Below, piece by piece: positions 44,712 through 54,400 of a DNA stretch of 64,000 bases. The number at the start of each line of letters is the position of its first letter. The first letter of the stretch is position 1. Under the pieces are notes generated by a model that was given only the letters and a program-made list of their open reading frames with translations, searched no databases and was not told where the DNA came from. The stretch is from Neisseria animalis (GTDB taxonomy: Bacteria > Pseudomonadota > Gammaproteobacteria > Burkholderiales > Neisseriaceae): NCBI RefSeq assembly GCF_900636515.1, contig NZ_LR134287.1:806001-870000 (forward strand), in the 5' to 3' direction. Both the position numbers and the translations under genes were made by a program.

Positions 44712-45831
44712 GCAAAATACTTCCTTTGATAATGAAGCCGATTATAGCGATGATTTAGACTTTGCGGCAGCCCCCGAAGCAGAAAGTTGTGTTAAATTGA
44801 CCGTTCCGCTGGATATGGCGGGTTTGCGCTTGGACGCAGCATTGGCCAAGCTGATGCCCGAATATTCGCGCAGCCGTCTGAGTACATGGATTAAGGACGG
44901 TGCGGTTGAGGTAAACGGTAAGGCGGCGCAGCCGAAGGATAAGCTGATAGGCGGAGAGTTTATCACAGTCCGCGTGCGTCCCAGTGAAGAAAATCTGGCG
45001 TTTACGCCCGAAGCCATGGACTTGGACGTGGTTTATGAAGACGATACCGTGATTGTGGTCAACAAACCTGCCGGCTTGGTTGTTCACCCGGCGGCGGGAA
45101 ACTGGACGGGTACGCTGCTCAACGGCCTGCTCGCGCATTGCCCGGAGCTGTCCCAAGTGCCGCGCGCGGGTATTGTACACCGTCTGGACAAAGATACCAG
45201 CGGCCTGATGGTGGTGGCTAAGAACCTGCCGGCACAAAATGCATTGGTGCAGCAGCTTCAGGCGCGTACCGTAAAGCGTATTTATCGCGCCGTGGCCAAC
45301 GGCGTTGTGCCGTTTGACGGTAAAATCGACACGCTCATCGGCCGCGATCCGCACAACCGCTTGAAAATGGCAGTGGTCAAATACAACGGTAAGCCTGCCA
45401 TTACCCATGTCAAAGTATTGGAGCGTTATCCGGCGCACAGCTATATCGAATGTTCGCTGGAAACCGGCAGAACCCATCAAATCCGCGTGCATATGCGCGA
45501 AGCCAACCACCCGCTGGCAGGCGACCCCGTTTACGGCAATCCGCGCCATCCGTGCAGCGAGGTTGCCAAAGAAACGGTCAAACACCTCCAACGCCAAGCC
45601 CTGCACGCTTACCGCCTGAGTTTTGTCCACCCGAAAACGCAGCAAACCGTATCTTTTGAAGCGCCGCTGCCGGAAGATATGTACCACTTGCTTTCTGTTT
45701 TACGCTTGGAAGCCGGTTTGGATTCATCGTTGAGCCGTGAAGAGGAATGGCAGGAAAAATTGGATAAAGACGATGACGATGATTGGAATGAAGATGATTA
45801 TGATGTCGAAGTTGTCTATGTAAGAGAGTGA
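44710..45831 (+). CDS. rluD: 23S rRNA pseudouridine(1911/1915/1917) synthase
   Basis: 373 residues from ATG 44710, overlapping the bamD start on the opposite strand. N-terminal S4 domain (GLRLDAALAKLMPEYSRSRL, residues 37-56), catalytic aspartate in GIVHRLDKDTSGLMVVAKN near 155-172, and HQIRVHMREANHPLAGDPVY near 255. The acidic C-terminal tail (DKDDDDDWNEDDYDVE) is an extra beyond the usual end. Divergent bamD-rluD pairing is widespread in Gammaproteobacteria too. Confidence 0.95.
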   Translation: MQNTSFDNEADYSDDLDFAAAPEAESCVKLTVPLDMAGLRLDAALAKLMPEYSRSRLSTWIKDGAVEVNGKAAQPKDKLIGGEFITVRVRPSEENLAFTPEAMDLDVVYEDDTVIVVNKPAGLVVHPAAGNWTGTLLNGLLAHCPELSQVPRAGIVHRLDKDTSGLMVVAKNLPAQNALVQQLQARTVKRIYRAVANGVVPFDGKIDTLIGRDPHNRLKMAVVKYNGKPAITHVKVLERYPAHSYIECSLETGRTHQIRVHMREANHPLAGDPVYGNPRHPCSEVAKETVKHLQRQALHAYRLSFVHPKTQQTVSFEAPLPEDMYHLLSVLRLEAGLDSSLSREEEWQEKLDKDDDDDWNEDDYDVEVVYVRE

Positions 45832-45871
45832 TAGGCGGAGATGCCGTCTGCAAAACCGTTTCCCATGCAGT

Positions 45872-45925
45872 AGGCCGTCTGCAAACCGTGATGCTGTCCC
45901 GTCGCGGATTTGCAGACGGCCTTTT
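45872..45925 (+). terminator. Inverted uptake-sequence terminator of rluD
   Basis: AGGCCGTCTGCAAACCG pairs with CGGATTTGCAGACGGCCTTTTT-type sequence. Another unpaired uptake sequence lies at 45842. Confidence 0.85.
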
Positions 45926-45976
45926 TCATGCAAATTCAGGTAGAATACCGCCTTTTGCACCGTTTCCGAGTTTCCC

Positions 45977-47893
45977 ATGATTGAGCTGAAAAACCTGACT
46001 TTGCAACGCGGATTGAAAGTGTTGCTCGACCACGCCGACGCTACCGTCAACCCCGGCCAGCGCGTCGGCCTGATCGGTAAAAACGGTACGGGCAAGTCCA
46101 GCCTGTTTGCGCTGATTAAAGGCGAAATCATGCCGGACGGCGGAGAGGTCCGGTTTCCGAAAAACTGGAAGCTGGCCGCTGTGGCGCAGGAAACCCCCGC
46201 ATTGGATACTTCCGCCTTGGATTATGTATTGCAGGGTGATGCCGAATTACAGGCTTTTCAGACGGCCTTGTTGCAGGCGGAAGCGCAAAACGACGGAATG
46301 AAACAGGCCGAATACCACGCCAAACTCGACGAAATCGATGCCTACACCGCGCCCGCCCGCGCCGCCAAACTGTTGGGCGGTTTGGGCTTTTCGCAAGAAG
46401 AACACGCCAGGCCGGTGAAGGCTTTTTCCGGCGGCTGGCGGATGCGCCTGAATCTGGCGCAGGCTCTGATGTGCCGTGCCGATTTGTTGCTGCTTGACGA
46501 ACCGACCAACCACTTGGACTTGGAAACCGTGTTGTGGCTGGAAAGCCATCTGGCCGGCCTGCCGTGTACGCAAATCATCATTTCGCACGACCGTGATTTT
46601 TTGAACGCCACCACCACCCACACCATCGAGTTGTCCAACCAAAAGCTGACCACCTACGGCGGCAGCTACGATTTTTACCAAACCGAACGCGCCCAACGCC
46701 TTGCCCGGCAGCAGGCGGCCTATGTGAAACAGCAAACACAAATCAAACATCTGCAATCGTTTATCGACCGCTTTAAAGCCAAGGCCACCAAAGCCACGCA
46801 GGCGCAAAGTCGCATGAAGGCGCTGGCCAAGCTGGAACGCATCGCGCCTGCCCATCTCGACAGCGAATTTTCCTTTGCTTTCGAGCAGCCCGCCCATCTG
46901 CCCAATCCCTTGTTGAAACTGGATAAAGCCGATTTGGGTTATGGCGGCGGCGTGGTGTTGCACGATTTGAACCTGTCGTTGGAAAGCGGTGCGCGTTACG
47001 GCCTGTTGGGTGTGAACGGCAGCGGCAAATCCACCTTTATCAAGGCATTGGCGGGCGAGTTGGCACTGTCGGGCGGCCAGATTGTCCGTTCCGACAAGCT
47101 CAATACCGGCTATTTCGCACAGCACCAGCTCGACACCCTGCGCGACGACCAAAGTCCGGTTTGGCACATCCAGCAGCTCTCCCCCGAAGTGCGCGAACAG
47201 GACATCCGCAATTTCCTCGGCGGCTTCAATTTCGTCGGCGACATGGCCTTGCAGAAAATCGAACCGTTTTCCGGCGGTGAAAAGGCGCGGCTGGCCTTGG
47301 CGATGATTGTGTGGCAGAAGCCCAACCTGCTGCTGCTCGATGAACCGACCAACCATCTGGATTTAGATATGCGCCACGCCCTGACTGTAGCCTTGCAGAG
47401 TTTTCAAGGCGCACTGATTGTGGTGTCGCACGACCGCAGCCTGCTCGAAGCCACCACCGACAGCTTCCTGTTGATCGACCAAGGCCGTCTGAAACCGTTT
47501 GACGGCGATTTGAACGATTACCGCTTGTGGCGTTTGGCGCAGGAAAACGCCGCCGCCGTGCCTGCTGCTTCCGCACAAAGCCAAAGCCGTAAAGACACCA
47601 AACGCCTCGAAGCGCAGATTCGTCAGGAAAAAGCCAAACGCGGCAAACCGCTGCAACAAAAAATCGACAAAGCCGAAAAAGAAATCGCTGCGCTCACCAA
47701 ACAGCAGACGGCTTGTGAAGCATTTTTGGCACAGGAAAGCGCGTATGAAGAAGCAAACAAAACCAAATTGCAGCAAACGCTCGCACAACTGGCGGAAACC
47801 AAAGTAAAATTAAGCGAATTGGAAGAAAACTGGCTGTTGTGGCAGGAAGAATTGGAGCGGGTGCTGGCAGAAGTGGACACCGAATTTTCCTGA
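45977..47893 (+). CDS. ABC-F family ATPase (YheS/Uup type)
   Basis: A 638-residue cytosolic protein with two ABC domains. First Walker A GKNGTGKSSLFALIKG at 35-50 and signature AFSGGWRMRLNLAQAL; second Walker A GVNGSGKSTFIKALAG near 346 and signature FSGGEKARLALAMI with LLLLDEPTNHLDLD. Between them lies the ABC-F linker (FIDRFKAKATKATQAQSR); at the C-terminus a coiled coil (about 545-635). ABC-F proteins act on ribosomes, for instance relieving stalls. The order and C-terminal domain favour YheS. Confidence 0.93.
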   Translation: MIELKNLTLQRGLKVLLDHADATVNPGQRVGLIGKNGTGKSSLFALIKGEIMPDGGEVRFPKNWKLAAVAQETPALDTSALDYVLQGDAELQAFQTALLQAEAQNDGMKQAEYHAKLDEIDAYTAPARAAKLLGGLGFSQEEHARPVKAFSGGWRMRLNLAQALMCRADLLLLDEPTNHLDLETVLWLESHLAGLPCTQIIISHDRDFLNATTTHTIELSNQKLTTYGGSYDFYQTERAQRLARQQAAYVKQQTQIKHLQSFIDRFKAKATKATQAQSRMKALAKLERIAPAHLDSEFSFAFEQPAHLPNPLLKLDKADLGYGGGVVLHDLNLSLESGARYGLLGVNGSGKSTFIKALAGELALSGGQIVRSDKLNTGYFAQHQLDTLRDDQSPVWHIQQLSPEVREQDIRNFLGGFNFVGDMALQKIEPFSGGEKARLALAMIVWQKPNLLLLDEPTNHLDLDMRHALTVALQSFQGALIVVSHDRSLLEATTDSFLLIDQGRLKPFDGDLNDYRLWRLAQENAAAVPAASAQSQSRKDTKRLEAQIRQEKAKRGKPLQQKIDKAEKEIAALTKQQTACEAFLAQESAYEEANKTKLQQTLAQLAETKVKLSELEENWLLWQEELERVLAEVDTEFS

Positions 47894-47972
47894 ACGCGGC
47901 AAGCATGATGTTTGTGTTGCAGAGTGCTGTGATGCCGTCTGTAAAATGCATGAAAACAAGGAAGCGGGAACG

Positions 47973-48359
47973 ATGAAGCGGAATTTTTGCCGGTATGCGG
48001 CAATGCTCGGCGTTTGCACCGTCTTGCCGGTGCAGGCGGCAGTTTATGCCTGTCAAAATGCAGACGGCAGTACCTTATATACTTCGGAGCCGGATGCCGC
48101 GTGTTTCAGTCAGGGCAGCCTGCCGAAAATCAGCAGTTATCAGGACAGCGGCTACCGTTTGGGTGCGGCAGACGACAAACAGCCGAAACGGGCAAAGAAA
48201 GCCACGACCAAGCAGACAAACGCCCGAAACGCTGCCCGTCAGAAGGATAAGTCGAAACAAGCCGAAGGACGGACAAAGCGGCAGGAAAAAACTATCAACG
48301 CGCAACGCTCCGGCAGTAAAGGGCAGGGTGTTGCCGTCTTTCCGGTGAGTGCGCGGTGA
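47973..48359 (+). CDS. DUF4124-like secreted basic protein
   Basis: 128 residues from ATG 47973 (MKRNFCRYAAMLGVC). Signal peptide cleaved near VQA-AVY, then a short domain with YACQNADGSTLYTSEPDA, the pattern of DUF4124 (Y-x-C...G...Y-T/S-x-x-P). The rest is a low-complexity Lys/Arg/Gln-rich tail. Function unknown. The stop overlaps the next start (TGATG-type overlap), and that gene encodes a relative, so the two form an operon. Confidence 0.72.
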   Translation: MKRNFCRYAAMLGVCTVLPVQAAVYACQNADGSTLYTSEPDAACFSQGSLPKISSYQDSGYRLGAADDKQPKRAKKATTKQTNARNAARQKDKSKQAEGRTKRQEKTINAQRSGSKGQGVAVFPVSAR

Positions 48360-48922
48360 TGATGAGTCGGAAATTTCTTGTTTTATGCTTGTGTCTGATG
48401 AGTCCGACGGCAGCATGGGGGAAAATCTATGCTTGCGAACAGGGCGGCAGAATCAGTTATACAGACCGCCCCGAAGCCCGTTGCCGTGCAGCCGATTTGT
48501 CGGGCATCACAGTAGGCAGATACAGCAGCAGCCGTCTGCAAACGGCGGAAGCGGTTGCCGAACCGCCAAAAAAGCAGACGGCCAAAGCAGTCAAGCTGAA
48601 GCCGAAACCGACCGCCGCCCAGAAGGCTGCCGCCCAAACCAAGGCCTCCGGTGTGCAGGGCAGCCGGGCAAACCTGAAAAATACCGCGCCGCCTCGGGTT
48701 CCTGTGAAAATGCAGACGGCAGCAGACAGCCGCCGCCGTATTTTGGAAACGGAATTGGGCAATGAGCGGAAGGCTTTGGAAGCAGCGCAGAAAGCCTTGG
48801 CGCAGGCAAGGGCGGTGCAAAACGGCCATGTCGATAAAGCGCGCCTCGATAGCCTGCAGGAAGCCGTGCTCGACCGCCGGCAGAATATCCGTGCCTTGCA
48901 GCGGGAGCTGGGGCGGATGTAG
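48359..48922 (+). CDS. DUF4124-like secreted protein, second of the pair
   Basis: 187 residues. Signal peptide to AWG-K, then KIYACEQGGRISYTDRPEAR, matching the same short domain as the upstream protein (KIYxC...G...Y-T-D-x-P). A Pro/Lys/Ala-rich linker (about 60-120) leads to a C-terminal coiled coil (ETELGNERKALEAAQKALAQ and LQEAVLDRRQNIRALQRELG). Translationally coupled to the gene before it. Role unknown, probably periplasmic. Confidence 0.72.
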   Translation: MMSRKFLVLCLCLMSPTAAWGKIYACEQGGRISYTDRPEARCRAADLSGITVGRYSSSRLQTAEAVAEPPKKQTAKAVKLKPKPTAAQKAAAQTKASGVQGSRANLKNTAPPRVPVKMQTAADSRRRILETELGNERKALEAAQKALAQARAVQNGHVDKARLDSLQEAVLDRRQNIRALQRELGRM

Positions 48923-49088
48923 AAAATGTTTCATGCCGTCTGCAAAATCATTAAAAAAGTCGCGAAATCCGGATAAAACGGTTGTCTTAACCGCATAATC
49001 AAGGCTAAAATGCCCGAACCGGGCTTGTTGAAGGCAGCTTGAGCCGCGAGCAGGCTTTTTTAAAATCATAATAACGGAGTTCATGAAT

Positions 49089-49388
49089 ATGACAGCTAAA
49101 GGACAAATGTTACAAGATCCTTTCTTGAATGCGTTGCGTAAAGAACATGTGCCGGTTTCCATCTATCTGGTAAACGGTATCAAATTGCAAGGGCAGGTGG
49201 AGTCGTTCGACCAGTATGTCGTGCTGCTGCGTAACACATCAGTGACCCAGATGGTTTACAAACACGCTATTTCCACCATCGTCCCTGCCCGTGCAGTCAG
49301 CCTGCAACATGAAAATAAAGCTCCGGCAGCCGCGCCGGCCCAGCCTGCGATGGTTCAAGTGGAAACCAATAACCCGGTTGCAGAGTAA
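49089..49388 (+). CDS. hfq: RNA chaperone Hfq
   Basis: 99 residues. ATG 49089 ([14 protein letters not shown]) is chosen over 49083 because GGAG at 49076-49079 is 9 nt away from it, whereas it is only 3 nt from 49083. Sm1 motif [20 protein letters not shown] and Sm2 [14 protein letters not shown] are intact, with an Ala/Pro-rich tail. Hexameric Hfq pairs small RNAs with mRNAs. Confidence 0.98.
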   Translation: MTAKGQMLQDPFLNALRKEHVPVSIYLVNGIKLQGQVESFDQYVVLLRNTSVTQMVYKHAISTIVPARAVSLQHENKAPAAAPAQPAMVQVETNNPVAE

Positions 49389-49460
49389 TCCGCGTATTTC
49401 AGTATTTCCCGTACCTTGCCGAATGCAATATTCGGTAAGGTATTTTTTATTCCGAACAGC

Positions 49461-50042
49461 ATGAGCCCCAATCAGACCCTGCACAATATCATTCCTTTTG
49501 CCCATTATCTGCTGCAACAACGCCTGTCGCACGGCAGCCGCGTGCTGGACGGTACGGCCGGCAACGGCAACGATACGCTGCTGTTGGCGCAAAGCGTGGG
49601 ACATGAAGGACGGGTATGGGCGTTTGACGTGCAGGAACAGGCCTTGGCCAACACCAAAGGCCGTCTGCAAAATGCCGGACTTGACGGGCGCGTCGAGCTG
49701 GTCAAGAGCAGCCATGCCAATCTGGCGGACTATGTTTGCGAACCGCTGGACGCGGCGGTATTCAATTTCGGCTGGCTGCCCGGCAGCGACAAAAGCCTGA
49801 CCACACAGGCGGCAAGCAGTATCGCAGCGTTGTCGGCGGCATTAACGCTGCTCAAACCGCAAGGTTTGCTGCTGGCTGTACTTTATCCCGGACATGAGGC
49901 GGGGCAGGAAGAGGCTGCCGCTGTGGAAAACTGGGCTTGCGGTTTGCCGCAGCAGCAGTATGCCGTTTTAAAATACGGTTTCGTCAACCGCCGCAACAAG
50001 CCTCCGTATCTGTTGGCGGTTGAAAAGTTACGTCAAAAATGA
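49461..50042 (+). CDS. mnmM: Class I SAM methyltransferase, MnmM (YtqB) family
   Basis: 193 residues from ATG 49461 (MSPNQTLHN). SAM motif VLDGTAGNGNDTLLLAQ near 30-46, then AFDVQEQALANTKGRLQ and VFNFGWLPGSDKSLTT, a pattern of the YtqB/MnmM group. MnmM methylates nm5s2U34 of tRNA to mnm5s2U in bacteria lacking the MnmC methyltransferase half. That fits the oxidase-only MnmC at 1465-3117. The symbol rests on family resemblance. Confidence 0.75.
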   Translation: MSPNQTLHNIIPFAHYLLQQRLSHGSRVLDGTAGNGNDTLLLAQSVGHEGRVWAFDVQEQALANTKGRLQNAGLDGRVELVKSSHANLADYVCEPLDAAVFNFGWLPGSDKSLTTQAASSIAALSAALTLLKPQGLLLAVLYPGHEAGQEEAAAVENWACGLPQQQYAVLKYGFVNRRNKPPYLLAVEKLRQK

Positions 50043-50090
50043 ATGTTTCGGGTAGAATATCTGTTTGAATAAACCTAACGAGTTACCGCC

Positions 50091-50462
50091 ATGCAATATT
50101 TGATTGTCAAACACAGCCACATCCTTTTTGTTGCCATCACTATTTTATTGTTTAATATCCGCTTTTTCCTGCTGCGCGCGCACCCTGAAAAACCGTTGGC
50201 AGGCGTTTGGCGCGCATTGCCGCACCTGAACGACACCATGTTGCTGTTTACCGCATTGTGGCTGATGAAGCTGACCCACCTGACTCCGTTCAATTCTCCG
50301 TGGCTTGCCGTCAAAGTCATACTGCTGCTGGTGTACATCGCATTGGGTATGGTGATGATGCGCGCCCGTCCGCGCAGCGGTAAATTTTACAGCGCATACG
50401 GATTGGCAATGATTGCGGTTGCCGTCATTATCTACATGGCGCGTTTCAAACCTTATTTTTGA
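50091..50462 (+). CDS. SirB2-family inner-membrane protein
   Basis: 123 residues with four hydrophobic segments (ILFVAITILLFNIRFFLL, LLFTALWLMK, VILLLVYIALGMVMM and YGLAMIAVAVIIYMARF). The family signature KHxH at the N-terminus (IVKHSHILF), RFFLL and PHLNDTMLL are present. Named after an invasion-gene regulator neighbour in Salmonella; no biochemical role is known. Lies between the MnmM-like gene and folK. Confidence 0.82.
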   Translation: MQYLIVKHSHILFVAITILLFNIRFFLLRAHPEKPLAGVWRALPHLNDTMLLFTALWLMKLTHLTPFNSPWLAVKVILLLVYIALGMVMMRARPRSGKFYSAYGLAMIAVAVIIYMARFKPYF

Positions 50463-50527
50463 CAAACTGTATGTTCAGAATTTTCCCCTTTGTTTGAAGC
50501 AAAATCAGACCGAAAGGCCGTCTGCAA

Positions 50528-51022
50528 ATGAACACATACCGTTGTGCCGTAATCGCATTGGGCAGCAATCTGCACCAGCCTGCCGAGCAAATCCGCCGCG
50601 CGTTGGCCGCGCTTGCCGCCCACCCGCATATAGAGTTGGAAAAAACATCATCGCTTTATTTGACTGCACCGGTGGGTTACGACAACCAGCCTGATTTCGT
50701 GAACGCCGTATGCAGCATCCGCACCACACTGGACGGCGCAGCCCTGCTGGCAGAGCTCAACCGTATCGAAGCCGAGTTCGGACGGGAACGCAGCTTCCGC
50801 AATGCCCCGCGTACCTTGGACTTGGACATCATCGATTACAACGGGGAGCAAAGCAGTGATCCGCATTTGACCCTGCCGCACCCGCGAGCCCACGAGCGCG
50901 GTTTTGTCATGATTCCTTTGGCCGAAATCCTGCCTGATTTTGAAGTGGGGAAACACGGTAAAGCGGCGGACTTGGCAGCCAAATTGGAAGATGAGGCAGT
51001 CCGTAAGTGGGAAGTGGTGTAA
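50528..51022 (+). CDS. folK: 6-hydroxymethyl-7,8-dihydropterin pyrophosphokinase
   Basis: 164 residues, folate pathway. Motifs ALGSNLHQPAEQIRRAL (residues 9-25), ELNRIEAEFGRER near 75, RTLDLDIIDYNG near 95 and LPHPRAHERGFVMIPLAEI. Length normal. An uptake sequence abuts the start codon, and its AGG (10 nt before the ATG) is the only ribosome-site candidate. Confidence 0.96.
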   Translation: MNTYRCAVIALGSNLHQPAEQIRRALAALAAHPHIELEKTSSLYLTAPVGYDNQPDFVNAVCSIRTTLDGAALLAELNRIEAEFGRERSFRNAPRTLDLDIIDYNGEQSSDPHLTLPHPRAHERGFVMIPLAEILPDFEVGKHGKAADLAAKLEDEAVRKWEVV

Positions 51023-51197
51023 GGGGCGATACAGTCGGATTCAATATCGGTAAATGACGCCAAATAAGACAAAGCAGCCAAGCGGTGATCTGTGCAGACC
51101 GTACGGATTGTCGCTTGGTTGTTTTGGTAGTTTGTTTCAGCCTTTCTTCGAGCAAGGCGCAGCAGGTGGTATTACGATGGGCAGAATAACGATATTT

Positions 51198-51304
51198 TAT
51201 AGTCGAATAAAATAAGAATGAGACAAGGAAGCGAAGCCGCAGACAGTACACATAGTACGGCAAGGCAAAGCAACGCTGTATCATTCTTATTTTAAATGAC
51301 TATA
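51198..51304 (+). repeat. Correia-type repeat element (107 bp), copy 5
   Basis: Forward copy between the 3' ends of folK and mfd. It differs from copies 2, 3 and 6 by one base (GACAAGGAAGCGAAGCC in place of GACAAGGCAGCGAAGCC). Confidence 0.93.
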
Positions 51305-51341
51305 TCTGTTTTGATGGAACCAAATTCATTTACGGTTGTTG

Positions 51342-51389
51342 AAAAGGCCGTCTGCAAAATGGATAAAGCATTTTGCAGACGGCCTTTTT
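51342..51389 (-). terminator. Inverted uptake-sequence terminator of mfd
   Basis: A 19-bp stem AAAAGGCCGTCTGCAAAAT with complement, 22 bp from the mfd stop. Confidence 0.88.
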
Positions 51390-51410
51390 ATGGCAAAAAT
51401 GCCGCGTGTG

Positions 51411-54400
51411 TCAGCCTTTGAGTTTGCTGATGACTGCTTTGACGCGGTTGATTTTGGTTTCGATGTCTTCCATCTCCATTTCAACCCGCAGCTTGTCCGC
51501 CCCTGCAAAGCGGTAGTTTTTGTTGCTTTGCATCAAAAGAATAATATCGGCCGGTTCGATACGCGTGTTTTTGCCGAAAGTAAACGTTGCGGCTTCGCCG
51601 GTGGCATCAATGACGGTGATGCCGAGTTCTTTGGCGGCCAAGCGCAGATGATGGCTTTCGATGAGGGTTTTGACGGGTTGTTCGGGCAGGCCGAAGCGGT
51701 CGACCAGTTCTTCATGAATCGCGTTAATCTGCTGCACGGTTTCGCAGGTTGCAAGGCGTTTGTAGAGTACCAGCCGCTCGTGGATGTCGGGGCAGTAGCT
51801 GTCAGGCAAGAGGGCGGGGCTGTGCAGTTTGATTTCGGTGGTGACGCCCAAGGGCGCGTCCAAATCGGGCTGGCGGCCTTTTTTCAAATCGCGCACGGCT
51901 TGTTTGAGCATTTCGGTGTAGAGCGTGAAGCCGACCTGCATCATTTCGCCGCTTTGGCCTTCGCCCAAGATTTCGCCCGCGCCGCGGATTTCCAAATCCT
52001 GCATCGCCAGCGTGAATCCGGCACCGAGTTCGTCGGCGGCGGCAATGGCATCAAGGCGTTTTTCCGCATCTTTGGTAAGGTGCTCGGGCGTAAGCAGGTA
52101 GGCGTAGGCCTGGTGGTGGCTGCGGCCGACGCGCCCTCGCAACTGGTGCAGTTGGGCGAGGCCGAATTTGTCGGCGCGGTTGATGATGATGGTGTTGGCG
52201 TTGGGGATGTCTATGCCGGTTTCGATGATGGTGGAGCAGAGCAGCACATTAAACCGCTGTTGCAGGAAATCGCGCATCACCTGCTCCAATTCGCGCTCGC
52301 GCAACTGGCCGTGCGCCACGCCGATACGGGCTTCGGGCAGCAGGGTTTCCAGCCGTTCGCGCATGTTTGCGATGGTATCCACTTCATTATGCAGGAAGAA
52401 TACCTGCCCGCCGCGTTTGAGCTCGCGCAAGACGGCTTCGCGGATATGTGCTTCGCTGAACGGTTTCACAAAAGTCTTCACGGCCAAACGGCGGCTCGGC
52501 GCGGTGGTAATCAGCGAAAAATCACGCAGGCCTTCCAACGCCATGCTGAGCGTGCGCGGAATCGGCGTGGCGGTCATGGTTAAGATATCGACATTGGCGC
52601 GCAGGCGTTTGAGCTGCTCTTTCTGGCGCACGCCGAACCGGTGTTCTTCGTCGATAATCACCAAGCCTAAGTTTTTGAATTTTATATCGTCCTGCACCAA
52701 TTTATGTGTGCCGATGACAATATCCACCGTACCTTCCGCCATACCTTCGAGGGTTTGCGCGGTGGCTTTGCTGCTGTTAAAGCGCGACAGGCCGGCGACT
52801 TTGACCGGAAAGTCGGCAAAGCGGTCGGCAAAATTCTGCGCGTGCTGCTCCACCAAAAGCGTGGTCGGCGCGAGCACGGCCACCTGTTTGCCGCCCATTA
52901 CGGCGACAAACGCCGCCCGCAGCGCGACTTCGGTTTTGCCGAAACCTACGTCGCCGCAAATCAGGCGGTCCATCGGCTTGCCTTGGGTCAGGTCTTTGAT
53001 GACGGCGGCGATGGCAGCGGCCTGGTCTTCGGTTTCTTCATAGCCGAAGCCGTCTGCAAAGGCCAGATAGTCGTCTTCGTCAAACGTGAATTTGTGGCCT
53101 TCCTGTGCGGCGCGTTGTGCGTAGAGGTTGAGCAGCTCGGCGGCGGTGTCGCGCGCTTTTTCGGCGGCTTTGCGCTTGGCTTTGCCCCACGCGCCGCTGC
53201 CGAGCTTGTGCAGTTGCACGTTTTCATAGGCATGGCCGGAATAGCGGCTGATTAAGTGCAGTTGCGAAACGGGCACATAAAGTTGCGCCTCGCCCGCATA
53301 TTCGAGCAGCATCATCTCGGCGGTTTCGCCGCCCAAGTCCATGGTCACCAAACCCATATAGCGGCCGATGCCGTGTTCTTCGTGCACCACCGGATCGCCG
53401 GTATTGATTTCGGCCAAATCGCGCAACAGGCCGTCTGAAACCTGTGCGTGCTTCTTGCGCCGCGTGGTGCGCGATTTGGCGACGTATTGGTAAAGGTCGG
53501 ATTCGGTAATAACGGCGATGGGCTTGGCAGCAGATGCAGCGGCATGATGGCTGTCGGGCAGGAGTGCCCAATCTGCGGGTAATTGGAAGCCATACGCCAG
53601 CGGCGTTACTGTAATGCACAATCCCGCACCGCTGTCCAAAAATGCCTGCCAGCCGTCTACGCTTTTCGGTTTCAGTCCGTGTTGCGCGAAAAAGCCGAGC
53701 ATGGTTTCACGCCGCCCCGCGCTTTCGGCACAGAGCAGAATCCGCCCGCCGAAGGCCGTCTGAAAATTTTGCAGCGCGGCCAGCGGGGTTTCGCTTTGGC
53801 GGTTGACCGCCACATCGGGCAAATCATGGGTGTTATCCAAGTCAGGCCAGATTTGCGGATACGGTTTCAGACGGCCTGCAAACTGATCGGCGGTGAGATA
53901 CAAATGCTGCGGATGCAAAGGCGGGTAGGTTTCGTCGCCCTGCGCCATGGCAAAGCGCGATTTCACGTCCGCCGCAAAACGCGCCGCCGCCGCGTGTACA
54001 TCGCCCATGCACACCGTCAGCGCATTCTCGCCGATGTAGTCGAACAGCGTCGCACATTCGTCTTCAAAAAACAGCGGCAGATAATATTCCACCCCCGCGC
54101 CGAACTGCGCGCTGCTTACGGCCTTGTACACCGCCGCATCGTTCGGATTGGCGTTGATTTCCTCACGGAAGCGGCTGCGGAAGATTTTTTGCGCTTCCGC
54201 ATCGGTGGGGAACTCGTGCGCGGGCAGCAGGCGGATTTCCGAAACCGGCGCGAGCGTGCGCTGCGTGTCGGGGTCGAAAGTTTTGATGCTGTCGATTTCG
54301 TCGTCAAACAAATCAATACGGTACGGCGTTTCCGCCCCCATCGGAAACAGATCCACAATCCCGCCGCGCACGGCAAATTCGCCCGCCGCAACAACGTTCG

